Shown here in pieces: positions 53,380 to 62,399 of a DNA stretch of 64,000 nucleotides. Under the pieces are notes generated by a model, which was not told the DNA's origin, did no database searches, and saw only the letters and a program-made list of their open reading frames with translations. The first letter of the stretch is position 1, and every line of letters begins with the position of its first letter. This DNA is from Flavobacterium coralii. GTDB lineage: Bacteria > Bacteroidota > Bacteroidia > Flavobacteriales > Flavobacteriaceae. Where the stretch lies: the NCBI RefSeq assembly GCF_019891545.1, contig NZ_JAHDIU010000004.1, positions 354,524 to 418,523 on the forward strand. Reading direction: 5' to 3'. The position numbers were made by a program, and so were the translations under genes.

Positions 53380-53405
53380 CCCCCCAACCCCGAAGTGGGA
53401 ACAAC
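53379..53405. repeat. GC-rich palindromic repeat after ftsX (copy C)
   Basis: GCCCCCCAACCCC, GAAG, TGGGAACAAC beginning at the ftsX stop codon. It matches copy A in leuS at 22 of 27 positions and has the same hairpin layout. Confidence 0.6.
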
Positions 53406-53430
53406 TTTAAACCTGAAACTTTAAACTTGA
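53403..53430. repeat. Tandem 14-base repeat before the DUF3098 gene
   Basis: AACTTTAAACCTGA (53403-53416) and AACTTTAAACTTGA (53417-53430), 13 of 14 bases identical, directly abutting copy C of the palindromic repeat and 6 bases before the GTG start of the next gene. Confidence 0.6.
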
Positions 53431-53436
53431 GATAAA

Positions 53437-53745
53437 GTGAAAAACAATAACGAAATAAAAACGCATTTCCTTTTTGAAAAGGTTAACTACAAAATATTAT
53501 TGATAGGGCTTGCCGTTATAGCGCTTGGTTTTATACTTATGGCAGGCGGCGGCAGTGACGACCCCAACGTATTCAGCCCTGATATTTTTAATTTCAGGAG
53601 GATAAGGCTTGCGCCTACTGTTGTGCTTATTGGTTTTGGCGTTACCATATATGCCATATTTAAAAACCCTGCGCCAAAAGCAACCGCTAACACAAACGAA
53701 ACCACTTTTCCTGAAGAAAAGCCAATTAAGAACTTTAAAAAATAA
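53437..53745 (+). CDS. DUF3098 small membrane protein
   Basis: 102 residues from a GTG start at 53437. Two membrane helices (ILLIGLAVIALGFILMAGG and TVVLIGFGVTIYAIF) flank a conserved loop DDPNVFSPDIFNFRRIRLAP, the DUF3098 signature. Always near ftsX in flavobacteria as I recall; function unknown, probably division-related. uppP follows after 6 bases. Confidence 0.87.
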   Translation: MKNNNEIKTHFLFEKVNYKILLIGLAVIALGFILMAGGGSDDPNVFSPDIFNFRRIRLAPTVVLIGFGVTIYAIFKNPAPKATANTNETTFPEEKPIKNFKK

Positions 53746-53751
53746 TTATAA

Positions 53752-54564
53752 ATGGATTTTTTCCAGGCCGTAATACTTGCCATAATAGAAGGGCTTACAG
53801 AATATCTGCCCATATCCTCTACCGCACATATGATTTTTGCCAGCTCATACTACGGCATACAAGAAGATGATTATGTTAAACTGTTTCAGGTTTCCATACA
53901 ATTCGGGGCTATACTGGCAGTAGTGGCTTTATACTGGAAAAAGTTTTTTGACTTTACCCGTATTAACTTCTACCTCAAACTGGCTATGGCGGTAATACCA
54001 GCGCTGGTACTGGGCCTGCTGTTTAACGATCTGATAGAAGAAGCACTGGAGCAGCCTATACCTATTGCAATCGTACTGATAGTCGGTGGCGTGATCTTAC
54101 TATTTATAGAAAACCTCTTTAAGAACCCGCAGCCTATTACAACCGAAGAGCAGATAACCAATAAAAAAGCAATAACTATAGGCCTTTGGCAGTGCCTTGC
54201 CATGATGCCCGGCACCAGCCGCTCGGCAGCCTCTATAATTGGGGGTATGCAACAGGGGCTTACCCGCGAAAATGCTGCTGAGTTTTCTTTTTTCCTCGCT
54301 GTGCCCACCATGGCAGCAGCAACCATCTATTCGGTGTTCATTAAAACATATGAGAATACAGGTAAAAAAGGCTATGAGCTTTTAACGGAGTCCTCAGACA
54401 CGCTTACCATGTTTTTTATAGGCAACGTTGTTGCTTTTATCGTTGCTATTATAGCAATTAAAGGCTTTATTGGGCTCATCAAAAAATATGGCTTTAAGCC
54501 TTGGGGCTGGTACCGCATTATTGCAGGTGCATTACTGCTTGCCTACTTTATAACTTACAAATAA
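53752..54564 (+). CDS. uppP: Undecaprenyl-diphosphatase (BacA type)
   Basis: 270 residues, about eight helices. Catalytic motifs EGLTEYLPISSTAHM near the N-terminus and MMPGTSRSAASIIGGMQQGL in the middle, as in BacA/UppP. It recycles the lipid carrier for peptidoglycan and polysaccharide synthesis by removing a phosphate from undecaprenyl diphosphate. Flanked by DUF3098 (6 bases) and truB (8 bases). Confidence 0.95.
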   Translation: MDFFQAVILAIIEGLTEYLPISSTAHMIFASSYYGIQEDDYVKLFQVSIQFGAILAVVALYWKKFFDFTRINFYLKLAMAVIPALVLGLLFNDLIEEALEQPIPIAIVLIVGGVILLFIENLFKNPQPITTEEQITNKKAITIGLWQCLAMMPGTSRSAASIIGGMQQGLTRENAAEFSFFLAVPTMAAATIYSVFIKTYENTGKKGYELLTESSDTLTMFFIGNVVAFIVAIIAIKGFIGLIKKYGFKPWGWYRIIAGALLLAYFITYK

Positions 54565-54572
54565 TTGCCGTT

Positions 54573-55265
54573 TTGCCTACACCTGAAGAATTTACAGAAG
54601 GAAAAGTACTGCTTATAGACAAACCATTGCACTGGAGTTCCTTTCAGGCGGTTAATAAAATTAAGTGGAGCCTTAAAAAACATTTAGGGCTAAAAAAGAT
54701 AAAGGTAGGCCACGCAGGGACACTCGACCCACTTGCCAGCGGACTGCTTATAATATGCACCGGCAAGTTTACCAAGCGCATACCCGAACTGCAGGGAATG
54801 GTGAAAGAATATACCGGCACTTTTCATGTTGGCGCCACAACACCATCTTACGACCTTGAAACAGAGGTTAACCAAACTTTTGATACAGCCCACATTACTG
54901 AAGCGCTTATTCACGAAACAACTAATCAATTTACAGGCGAGATAGACCAGAAGCCTCCTGTGTTTTCTGCCATAAAAAAAGACGGGAAGCGGTTGTATGA
55001 ACATGCCCGAAAAGGCGAAGAAGTAGAAATTGCTTACCGCAAGGTTACCATACACGAGTTCGAAATTACCCGCGTTGCCCTTCCCGAAATAGATTTCAGG
55101 GTAGTGTGCAGCAAAGGGACATACATACGCTCACTTGCCCATGATTTTGGGCAGGCAATGCAGTCGGGTGCACACCTTACTGCTTTAAGACGTACCAAAA
55201 TAGGCGACTTTAACGTTATCAATGCCATAAGCCCTCAAGCTTTTGAAGATGAAGTTACACCTTAA
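54573..55265 (+). CDS. truB: tRNA pseudouridine-55 synthase
   Basis: 230 residues from a TTG start at 54573, chosen because it lies 8 bases after the uppP stop and just before PTPEEFTEGKVLLIDKPLHWSSFQAVNK; the frame extends upstream into uppP but no ATG gives a plausible N-terminus. Catalytic Asp in GHAGTLDPLASGLLIIC, and later FTGEIDQKPPVFSAIKKDGKRLYEHAR. It makes pseudouridine 55 in the tRNA T loop. Its end overlaps the next gene by 17 bases. Confidence 0.92.
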   Translation: MPTPEEFTEGKVLLIDKPLHWSSFQAVNKIKWSLKKHLGLKKIKVGHAGTLDPLASGLLIICTGKFTKRIPELQGMVKEYTGTFHVGATTPSYDLETEVNQTFDTAHITEALIHETTNQFTGEIDQKPPVFSAIKKDGKRLYEHARKGEEVEIAYRKVTIHEFEITRVALPEIDFRVVCSKGTYIRSLAHDFGQAMQSGAHLTALRRTKIGDFNVINAISPQAFEDEVTP

Positions 55266-55851
55266 AATATTCTTCGGCCTGTTGTTCTGCCTTTGCTGCG
55301 GTACGCTCTCAGCGCAAAGCAAAAAGAATAAGACAGTTTATATAACAAGGATAGACCCAGAAGACAAAACACCTGCTGAGCAAATATGGTTCAGGCACGT
55401 TTCGCTATCTGTACCGTTGCGGGCAAACCCTTACGAAGATTCTGAATATAATACCGACGGAACACAATTAGATGACCTTTTCATCCCCGACGGAATAAGT
55501 GCGCATCTCGGCTATGGCATACACTATAAGTCAAGGGTTGGCTTTTCATTAAATACAGGGATTGACTATACGAACTATCTGCGGCTGGTAAACGTTCCGG
55601 TATATGGCAGCCTTATGCTTAACCCGCATATTACAGACGAAAGTTCTATAATAATACAGGGCGGTTACGGCTATTCTTTTGCTTTGGGCAGGGGCAGCCT
55701 AAGCGGTACTTACCAAAAATACCGCCTCGGGCTCGGTTTTGATGACAGCATTGTAGTTTATTTAGAGGTGAATGCCAGCAACTTTTCTGTTCACGGATAT
55801 AATACTGCCGCTAACTTTTGTATCGGGCTTATAGCTTTAGATTTTTTATAG
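55249..55851 (+). CDS. Secreted beta-rich protein, possibly outer-membrane
   Basis: 200 residues from ATG 55249 (a TTG two codons earlier is less likely). Signal peptide MKLHLKIFFGLLFCLCCGTLSAQ, followed by short alternating strands (ISAHLGYGIHYKSRVGFSLNTG, SSIIIQGGYGYSFALGRG, YRLGLGFDDSIVVYLEVNAS) ending in FCIGLIALDFL. It looks like a small outer-membrane barrel. I do not recognise a named family. Overlap with truB and a 1-base gap to the YiiX-like gene imply one operon. Confidence 0.68.
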   Translation: MKLHLKIFFGLLFCLCCGTLSAQSKKNKTVYITRIDPEDKTPAEQIWFRHVSLSVPLRANPYEDSEYNTDGTQLDDLFIPDGISAHLGYGIHYKSRVGFSLNTGIDYTNYLRLVNVPVYGSLMLNPHITDESSIIIQGGYGYSFALGRGSLSGTYQKYRLGLGFDDSIVVYLEVNASNFSVHGYNTAANFCIGLIALDFL

Positions 55852-55852
55852 T

Positions 55853-56488
55853 ATGAAAACAGCAATACTCGCATTTTTTATAGTTTTAAGCAGCTTTTCG
55901 CAGAACATCAGCACTCAGGATTTAAAAGACGGTGACCTTATTTTTCAGGATATGGACTGCGGCCCGCTTTGCGATGCCATTGAGGCTGTTACTGAAGGCT
56001 ATAAAGGAAATGACTTCAGCCACATGGGATTGGTGTATCATCGTAACGACACATTGTACATTATAGAAGCAGCGGGCAAAGCGGTAAGGCTTACACGTTT
56101 TGAACTGTTTGCAAAAAACACAGCTAAGCCTATGTATGTAGGCAGGGTTAAAAAACAATATGCTCAACTGCTGCCCGAAGCAATACGTTTTTCATTAAAA
56201 CAGCTTGGCGTGCCTTATGATGATGAATATGTTTATGACAACGGCAGCTATTATTGCTCAGAGCTTATTTATGATGCCTTTTTATATGCCAATATGGGTA
56301 AGCCATTTTTTAAACTTTACCCCATGACCTATAAGCAACCGGGCACTGATACGTTTTTTCCGGCATGGGTAACCTACTATAATACTATCAATAAAAAAAT
56401 ACCGGAAGGAGAACCCGGGTGTAACCCCGGCGGCATTTCCCTTTCCGGTAATATAGATATTATAGGCACATTGCCTGCAAGTAATTAA
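55853..56488 (+). CDS. YiiX/YebB-like NlpC/P60-superfamily cysteine hydrolase
   Basis: 211 residues. Short signal peptide (MKTAILAFFIVLSSFSQ), then LKDGDLIFQDMDCGPL, DFSHMGLVYHRNDTLYIIEAAG (catalytic His region) and SYYCSELIYDAFLYAN (catalytic Cys). The permuted papain-like YiiX fold is thought to act on amide bonds, often lipid- or peptidoglycan-linked. Exported, so likely periplasmic. Co-directional with the preceding genes; convergent, 4-base overlap, with the thioredoxin-like gene. Confidence 0.85.
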   Translation: MKTAILAFFIVLSSFSQNISTQDLKDGDLIFQDMDCGPLCDAIEAVTEGYKGNDFSHMGLVYHRNDTLYIIEAAGKAVRLTRFELFAKNTAKPMYVGRVKKQYAQLLPEAIRFSLKQLGVPYDDEYVYDNGSYYCSELIYDAFLYANMGKPFFKLYPMTYKQPGTDTFFPAWVTYYNTINKKIPEGEPGCNPGGISLSGNIDIIGTLPASN

Positions 56489-57096
56489 AACCTTTTCTCT
56501 ATCAGCTCTGCAAGCTGCGCTATTTCCAGCATGGTACTGTGTCCCTTATCGTTAAGGTACCACTTTTGCAGCTCTGTTTTTGCCGTTTCGTCTATCTTGC
56601 CGTGTGCGGCTTTATAATCGGCAATTAGTTGGGCAGCACCTGCCGGCCTTGGCCCCCAGCTTTCAAATACCGCATTGGTTTCGGTATCAACAATCAAGAG
56701 TTTAGGTATAGAGCGTGCCCCTTTGGTCAGGAATTTATCCATCAGCTCTGGGTTTTCATCTCGCAATACAATACGCAGCTCGGTTAGTTCGTTCTCATCT
56801 GCCATTTTTTTTATGATAGGCAGCAGTTGTGCAGCATCACCACACCAGCCTTCGCTTATCACCAGCCAGATGTAACTGCCTTTAACCGCTTTAAGGCGTT
56901 CCTGCACTTCGGGCAGTATCTTTATGGTTTTATCAAGGCGGTTCATGCGCACCTCGTTAAGCGAGCTGTAATGGGTAAGGTCTTCACTTTGTGTATGCCC
57001 CGTGCTTAGCCCCTGCAGCAGAAGGTGCGATATGTGGTTGCGGTATTCTGTATAAGAATAGCTTTTTTCTAAAGCCGATGCAATTATTTCTTCCAT
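56485..57096 (-). CDS. Thioredoxin-like protein lacking the CxxC pair
   Basis: 203 residues, cytosolic. Thioredoxin fold with YIWLVISEGWCGDAAQLLPIIKKMA at the active-site position and a cis-Pro SIPKLLIVD. The usual WCxxC is WCGDA, so only one cysteine remains; this WCGDAAQ variant is typical of a Bacteroidota family. It cannot do standard dithiol exchange; it may form mixed disulfides or bind partners. The stop overlaps that of the YiiX-like gene by 4 bases. Confidence 0.85.
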   Translation of the reverse strand: MEEIIASALEKSYSYTEYRNHISHLLLQGLSTGHTQSEDLTHYSSLNEVRMNRLDKTIKILPEVQERLKAVKGSYIWLVISEGWCGDAAQLLPIIKKMADENELTELRIVLRDENPELMDKFLTKGARSIPKLLIVDTETNAVFESWGPRPAGAAQLIADYKAAHGKIDETAKTELQKWYLNDKGHSTMLEIAQLAELIEKRF

Positions 57097-57201
57097 AGTA
57101 TATTAGTGTTTGCTACTACAAAATTACGGCAAGTTTTAACAGCCACCAATAAAACAGCATGAATAAAAGGTGTATTTTAGTACGGTAATCTTTATTAAAA
57201 A

Positions 57202-57981
57202 ATGAAGTTCGAAAAAAGCACGATAGGCTTAATATTATCAGGTGGCGGCACTAAGGGGATAGCCCATGCGGGCGTGCTTAAGTTTCTGGAAGAAGTAAAC
57301 CTGAAGCCCCACCACATAGCAGGCACGAGCAGCGGGGCCATTGTAGCCTCACTTTATGCATGCGGCAAAAAGCCCGATGAAATACTCGAATTTTTTAAAT
57401 CCATCTATTTTTTCCACTGGCGGCATTTTACATTCAGGAAACCGGGTTTTATAGATTCTGATGCATTCAAAAACTATTTTTTAAGCGTTTTCGGAGACAA
57501 GCTGTTGGGAGAACTGCCCTTCAGGATGCACCTAACGGCAACCGACCTTGTTTCGGGCAAGCTGCGCATCTTCGGGCCGGAAGTAAAAATTGTGGATGCG
57601 GTACTGGCATCCTCTGCATTTCCGGGAATTATATCACCTTACGAAATTGATGGCAAACTATATAGTGACGGGGGTATATTGAACCACTTCCCTACTGATA
57701 TTTTACAGGGACGCTGCGACACTCTTGTAGGGGTATATGTAAGCCCCATCCAGAAAATAGCGAAAGAAGACTTGAAAAGCATCAAGTCGGTAACCACCCG
57801 CGCTTACGACCTGCTCTCTGCCAATACCAATATGCAGAAGTTCACGCTTTGTGACTGGGTTATAAGCCCTGATGAGCTTGCCCTGTATAACACCTTTGAA
57901 ACCAACAAACAAAAAATGGAAGAGATATACATGATTGGCTATGAGCAGGCAAAAAAATCGTATAATGAGCTAATAGTATAA
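57202..57981 (+). CDS. Patatin-like phospholipase
   Basis: 259 residues. Oxyanion loop LSGGGTKGIAHAGVLKFLEE, nucleophile serine in GTSSGAIVASLYACG (GxSxG), and catalytic Asp in YSDGGILNHFPTDIL. A cytosolic RssA-like lipid acyl hydrolase; no signal peptide or barrel. Substrate unknown. Single gene, followed after 70 bases by the pyrH promoter. Confidence 0.9.
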   Translation: MKFEKSTIGLILSGGGTKGIAHAGVLKFLEEVNLKPHHIAGTSSGAIVASLYACGKKPDEILEFFKSIYFFHWRHFTFRKPGFIDSDAFKNYFLSVFGDKLLGELPFRMHLTATDLVSGKLRIFGPEVKIVDAVLASSAFPGIISPYEIDGKLYSDGGILNHFPTDILQGRCDTLVGVYVSPIQKIAKEDLKSIKSVTTRAYDLLSANTNMQKFTLCDWVISPDELALYNTFETNKQKMEEIYMIGYEQAKKSYNELIV

Positions 57982-57999
57982 GCAGCCGGGTTAACAATT

Positions 58000-58031
58000 T
58001 TGACGGAGAAAAACTTTTATTGCTATATTTG
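58000..58031 (+). promoter_or_regulatory. Promoter of pyrH-frr
   Basis: TTG (58000-58002, in TTTTG), 21-base spacer, TATATTTG (58024-58031), 20 bases before the pyrH ATG. A good consensus match. Confidence 0.6.
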
Positions 58032-58051
58032 CACCAGTCAATAAAATCCCT

Positions 58052-58759
58052 ATGAAATATAAAAGAATTCTGTTAAAACTGAGCGGTGAGGCCCTTATGG
58101 GTGACAGGCAGTATGGTATAGACCCGAAAAGGCTTGCCGAGTATGCCGAAGAAATAAGGATGATACACGATAAAGGTGTGCAGGTAGCCATAGTTATTGG
58201 CGGCGGCAACATTTTTCGCGGTGTAGCCGGAGCCAGCAATGGTATGGACAGGGTTCAGGGAGATTATATGGGCATGCTTGCCACCGTTATAAACGGTATG
58301 GCGCTGCAGGGTGCTTTAGAAGACGCCGGTATGCAGACACGCCTGCAAACAGCGCTTAAAATAGAGGCTATTGCAGAGCCTTATATTAAAAGGAGGGCTG
58401 TGCGCCACCTTGAAAAAGGCCGAATAGTAATATTCGGGGCCGGAACGGGCAACCCATACTTTACTACCGACACTGCGGCAGTATTGCGCGGTGTAGAGGT
58501 TAACGCCGATGTAATTTTGAAAGGCACACGTGTAGACGGTATTTATACCGCCGACCCTGAGAAAGATGCAACGGCTACAAAATATGACACCCTTACTTTT
58601 GAGGATGTTTTGGCAAAGGGGCTTAATGTAATGGATACCACCGCATTTACCCTGAGCCAGGAAAACGAATTGCCTATTATTGTTTTTGACATGAACAAGA
58701 AAGGTAATCTTGTAAAGGTTTGCGATGGCGAACTGGTAGGAACTACAGTAAACGTTTAA
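58052..58759 (+). CDS. pyrH: UMP kinase
   Basis: 235 residues, normal length. Amino-acid-kinase fold: [55 protein letters not shown] and [15 protein letters not shown]. It phosphorylates UMP to UDP. frr follows after 22 bases. Confidence 0.96.
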   Translation: MKYKRILLKLSGEALMGDRQYGIDPKRLAEYAEEIRMIHDKGVQVAIVIGGGNIFRGVAGASNGMDRVQGDYMGMLATVINGMALQGALEDAGMQTRLQTALKIEAIAEPYIKRRAVRHLEKGRIVIFGAGTGNPYFTTDTAAVLRGVEVNADVILKGTRVDGIYTADPEKDATATKYDTLTFEDVLAKGLNVMDTTAFTLSQENELPIIVFDMNKKGNLVKVCDGELVGTTVNV

Positions 58760-58781
58760 TTTTTATATAGAAATTAAGGCT

Positions 58782-59342
58782 ATGGAAGAAATTGATTTTA
58801 TTTTAGATAGTACCAAAGAATCAATGAACAACTCTCTTTTGCACCTTGAAAAAGAGTTTTTAAACATACGTGCCGGTAAGGCAAGCCCTGCTATGCTTGG
58901 CGGTGTAAAAGTAGATTACTATGGCGCGGCAACCCCGCTTAGCCAGGTAGCCAACATTAACACACCCGATGCGCGCACCATTACAATTGTGCCGTGGGAA
59001 AAAAGCATGATGCAGCCTATAGAAAAGGCTATTATGATTGCTAACCTGGGCTTTAACCCGATGAATAACGGCGAAAGCATTATAATAAGCGTACCACCGC
59101 TTACGGAAGAGCGCAGGCGCGACCTTGTAAAACAGGCCAAAGCCGAGGCAGAAGAAGCTAAAATCGGTGTGCGTAATGCCCGTAAGGATGCCAACACCGA
59201 GATAAAGAAACTTGAGAAAGACGGCGTATCTGAAGATGTTTGTAAGAGTGCAGAGGATGAGGTACAGGAGCTTACCAACAGCTACATCAAAAAAGTTGAT
59301 GAGCTGCTGGCACACAAAGAAGCCGAAATAATGAAAGTTTAA
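58782..59342 (+). CDS. frr: Ribosome recycling factor
   Basis: 186 residues, normal length. N-terminal helix LLHLEKEFLNIRAGKASPAMLGGVKVDYYGAATPL, GESIIISVPPLTEERRRDLVKQAK and a C-terminal helix typical of RRF. With EF-G it splits ribosomes after termination. pyrH-frr is a conserved bacterial pair. A terminator follows. Confidence 0.96.
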   Translation: MEEIDFILDSTKESMNNSLLHLEKEFLNIRAGKASPAMLGGVKVDYYGAATPLSQVANINTPDARTITIVPWEKSMMQPIEKAIMIANLGFNPMNNGESIIISVPPLTEERRRDLVKQAKAEAEEAKIGVRNARKDANTEIKKLEKDGVSEDVCKSAEDEVQELTNSYIKKVDELLAHKEAEIMKV

Positions 59343-59349
59343 ATATGAG

Positions 59350-59369
59350 ATCCGCTTAACAGCGGATTT
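59350..59369 (+). terminator. Terminator of pyrH-frr
   Basis: ATCCGCT (59350-59356), TAAC loop, AGCGGAT (59361-59367), then TTCTTATTT. The T-tract is moderate. Confidence 0.7.
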
Positions 59370-59433
59370 CTTATTTATGCATTATATTTACCGAAACAAT
59401 TTGCCTGTTTTTCCGTTTAGCATAAAAAGGCTC

Positions 59434-61920
59434 ATGAAAATCCTTACGCTTTTGCTGCTTTTTGCCAGCCTGGCCTGCCAGGCGCAGTTTACCGTTACCG
59501 GTACAGTACGCGAAAGTGAGAACAACTCCCCCCTGCCTTTTGCCACTATTACAACCGATAGAGGACAAACTACCGTAACTGATATAGACGGCAAATTCAC
59601 CACAGATGCTACTTCATGGTTCAGCGTAAGCTATACAGGGTATAAAGCTGAAAAAATTGCCGTTATTCCCGGGCACAAAGGTTATAGCATTACCCTTACC
59701 CAGCATGCCGAACAGCTAAAAGAACTGGTGCTGGAGCGCGGCAACCCCGCCGATGCCCTTATGCGTAAGGTGTTATACAGCAAGCCGCAAAACAACCCGC
59801 AACAAAAGCTGGAAAGCTTTACATACAAAACGTACAACCGGCTGTTGGTAACGGCAAACCCCGATTCTATTTCGGGTAAGCTGGATTCTGTTTATGTGTA
59901 TGAAAAAGCGGGAAGGCGCTTTGCCAAAATAGATTCTTCCGACTTTAAATTCAAAAAGATAATCGAGAAACAACACCTGTACCAGACAGAAAAGGTGTCG
60001 GAGTTCAGGTTTAATAAAGAGCAGGGTCTTAAAGAAAATGTACTGGCGACCCGCATGGCCGGCTTTAAACGCCCGCTTTATGAAATTATCGGGCTCACGC
60101 TGCAATCGTATTCGGTATATGATGACAATATAGAACTGCTGGAAACCAAGTATGCCGGGCCTGTGGGATATGATGCCCTGAATGATTATAATTATAAAAT
60201 ACTGGACACCGTTAGCATAGACGGGCGAAAGGCGTATATGGTTTACTTTAAGCCCAAGCGCGACAGGAAGAACAAAAAATTACAGGGTGTTTTATACATA
60301 GACAGCAGCAATTATGGCATTGCAAAAGTAGTTTTCCGGATAAAAAATGTGCTCGACATTACCTCTACCCACCTGTTCAGGTATGAAAAAAGTGTTGATG
60401 TATGGTTCCCTGACGGAAAAACCCTTAAGGTGGTAAAGGGCAACAACAAGCAGGATATAAAAATACTTGGGGAAACCATAAAGTTTGATGCTGCCGACAA
60501 AGAGCGGAGCAAAAGGGATGCGGTAGCTTCAGATTATGTTTACCTGCTTTCTGAATCGTATAATTTTGAAAAAGAATTTAATACCCCTACTCCCATACGG
60601 CATAGCGCAGTGGCAATAGAAATAACGGAAGAGGCCATAAGCCGCCCGGAGAGTTACTGGAATCGCTACCGCCGCGATACGCTTGATTCGAGGAGTATGA
60701 AAACCTATGTGGCATTAGACAGCCTTGTGGCTAAGGAAAACTGGGAGTATAAAATATTTCTCGGTAAAAAGATAATTAACGGCTATGTACCTGTCGGGAT
60801 GTTTGATTTCGACCTTCGTGATATTATTAAATACAACAATTATGAGGGATTCAGGCTGGGTGTAGGCGGCATAACCAACGATAAATTTTCTGAAACATTC
60901 AGGCTTACGGGTTATGGGGCATACGGAACTAAAGACGGCGCCTTTAAATACAGCCTTGGATCGGCTGTGCGGGTGGGCAAATTCTCAGGTTCATGGGTCG
61001 GAGTTTCTTATACCGATGATGTAAGGGAAATTGCGAGTACCTCCTTTGCTACAGATAAACGGGTGTTCAAGATTTATGACCCCCGCCCTATCAACATTTC
61101 TACGTTTTACAACCACCAGACCTATCAGGCGTATATTGAAACCAAAATTATACCTAAAACAGAAAGCCACTGGCAGGTAACCCGCAGCAGGATAGACCCT
61201 AAATTCAACTATGTGTACAGCCCGGGTGGCAGGAGTTTCCCTTTATTCCATCTTACAACCGCATCTGTAGCCATACAATGGAACCCTTTCAGCGATTTTA
61301 TGCAGACCCCAAACGGGCGTGTTGAAGTAGATAAACGATTCCCGAAGTTTGCATTTCAGTACACACAGTCGGTTGCAGGCATACTGGAAAGCGACCTTAC
61401 TTTCGGCAAACTCGACTTCAGGGCAGAGATGGAAAAGAAATATCTGAACGGGCAAAAAACATCAGCACTCATACAAACCGGTGTTGCGGTAGGCGATAGC
61501 CCGCTTACGCATTTATACAGCACCTCGCCCAACAACCTTGATAAGGACGGCGTTTTAGGCAGGATAACACTTGCAGGCAAAAACAGCTTTGAAACCATGT
61601 ATTTCAATGAGTTTTTCTCCAGCCAGTATGTTATAGTACAGCTAAAGCATGGCATGAGCCGCTTTACCATATCAAACGCAATAAAGCTTTCGCCTATGCT
61701 GGTTACGCGCTTTGCCTGGGGTAACATGGAAGAGCCCGAAGAACACGAGGGTATAGCCTTTAATACACTGGAAAAAGGATATTATGAAAGTGGTATAGAG
61801 CTTAACGAAATTTTTAAGGGCTTCGGTATTTCGGCATTTTACCGCTATGGCCCTTATCACCTGCCGCAATTCGACAGGAATATATCCCTTAAAGTAAGCT
61901 TTGTGCTAAACCTGTTTTAA
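59434..61920 (+). CDS. DUF5686 outer-membrane protein with carboxypeptidase-regulatory domain
   Basis: 828 residues from ATG 59434 (MKILTLLLLFASLACQAQ, signal peptide); the longer frame from 59377 would bury it. CarboxypepD_reg-like domain (~19-95, FTVTGTVRESENNSPLPFATI), then DUF5686 with a C-terminal barrel-like part (LDFRAEMEKKYLNGQ, ISLKVSFVLNLF with terminal Phe). Probably an outer-membrane protein of unknown function, common in Bacteroidota. Its stop lies 9 bases from the convergent SMR gene. Confidence 0.85.
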   Translation: MKILTLLLLFASLACQAQFTVTGTVRESENNSPLPFATITTDRGQTTVTDIDGKFTTDATSWFSVSYTGYKAEKIAVIPGHKGYSITLTQHAEQLKELVLERGNPADALMRKVLYSKPQNNPQQKLESFTYKTYNRLLVTANPDSISGKLDSVYVYEKAGRRFAKIDSSDFKFKKIIEKQHLYQTEKVSEFRFNKEQGLKENVLATRMAGFKRPLYEIIGLTLQSYSVYDDNIELLETKYAGPVGYDALNDYNYKILDTVSIDGRKAYMVYFKPKRDRKNKKLQGVLYIDSSNYGIAKVVFRIKNVLDITSTHLFRYEKSVDVWFPDGKTLKVVKGNNKQDIKILGETIKFDAADKERSKRDAVASDYVYLLSESYNFEKEFNTPTPIRHSAVAIEITEEAISRPESYWNRYRRDTLDSRSMKTYVALDSLVAKENWEYKIFLGKKIINGYVPVGMFDFDLRDIIKYNNYEGFRLGVGGITNDKFSETFRLTGYGAYGTKDGAFKYSLGSAVRVGKFSGSWVGVSYTDDVREIASTSFATDKRVFKIYDPRPINISTFYNHQTYQAYIETKIIPKTESHWQVTRSRIDPKFNYVYSPGGRSFPLFHLTTASVAIQWNPFSDFMQTPNGRVEVDKRFPKFAFQYTQSVAGILESDLTFGKLDFRAEMEKKYLNGQKTSALIQTGVAVGDSPLTHLYSTSPNNLDKDGVLGRITLAGKNSFETMYFNEFFSSQYVIVQLKHGMSRFTISNAIKLSPMLVTRFAWGNMEEPEEHEGIAFNTLEKGYYESGIELNEIFKGFGISAFYRYGPYHLPQFDRNISLKVSFVLNLF

Positions 61921-61929
61921 TGACTACTA

Positions 61930-62256
61930 CTATTGCGATACCACCTTTAGCCCTATTATAGAAGCTATAAGCGTAGTCAGGAAAAACAGCCTCCAGAAAT
62001 CTGACGGTTCTTTAAACACAAAAATACCAACCAATACTGTTCCTGCCGCACCAACCCCTGTCCACACCGCATAGGCAGTACCTATAGGAAGCTGCTGTGT
62101 CGCCTTATACAGCAGAACCATACTGATAGTAAGGCAAACAAAAAAGCCGCCCATCCAGTAAGCAGATGTTGTGCCTGTGGTTTCTTTAGCCTTGCCCAGG
62201 CAGGAGGCAAACCCAACCTCAAATAAACCTGCAATAATAAGAAGTAGCCAATTCAT
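61930..62256 (-). CDS. sugE: SMR-family transporter, Gdx (SugE) type
   Basis: 108 residues from ATG 62256 (MNWLLLIIAGLFEVGFA); a longer frame to 62334 adds a non-membrane extension. Four helices; the conserved Glu is E13, the position used by Gdx/SugE proteins, and LYKATQQLPIGTAYAVWTGVGAAGTVLVGIFVFKEP matches that subtype better than EmrE. Gdx exporters remove guanidinium in exchange for protons. No guanidine riboswitch is recognisable upstream, where the asnS promoter lies. Substrate is inferred. Confidence 0.85.
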   Translation of the reverse strand: MNWLLLIIAGLFEVGFASCLGKAKETTGTTSAYWMGGFFVCLTISMVLLYKATQQLPIGTAYAVWTGVGAAGTVLVGIFVFKEPSDFWRLFFLTTLIASIIGLKVVSQ

Positions 62257-62319
62257 ATCGCTAATGTAAAGTTTTCTAAATATTAAAGCTGTAAAATTTA
62301 ACTTTTTTGTGGTTTTTAC

Positions 62320-62327
62320 TACATTTG
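62320..62327 (+). promoter_or_regulatory. -7 element of asnS
   Basis: TACATTTG, leader about 68 bases to the ATG at 62400. A TTG lies 10 bases upstream, too close for the consensus spacing. Confidence 0.4.
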
Positions 62328-62399
62328 CAGGCATTTATCCGTACATTGGATGTAGCATGCACAGCAATGTAAAAGCCAAAAAATAAATTAACAGTAAAA

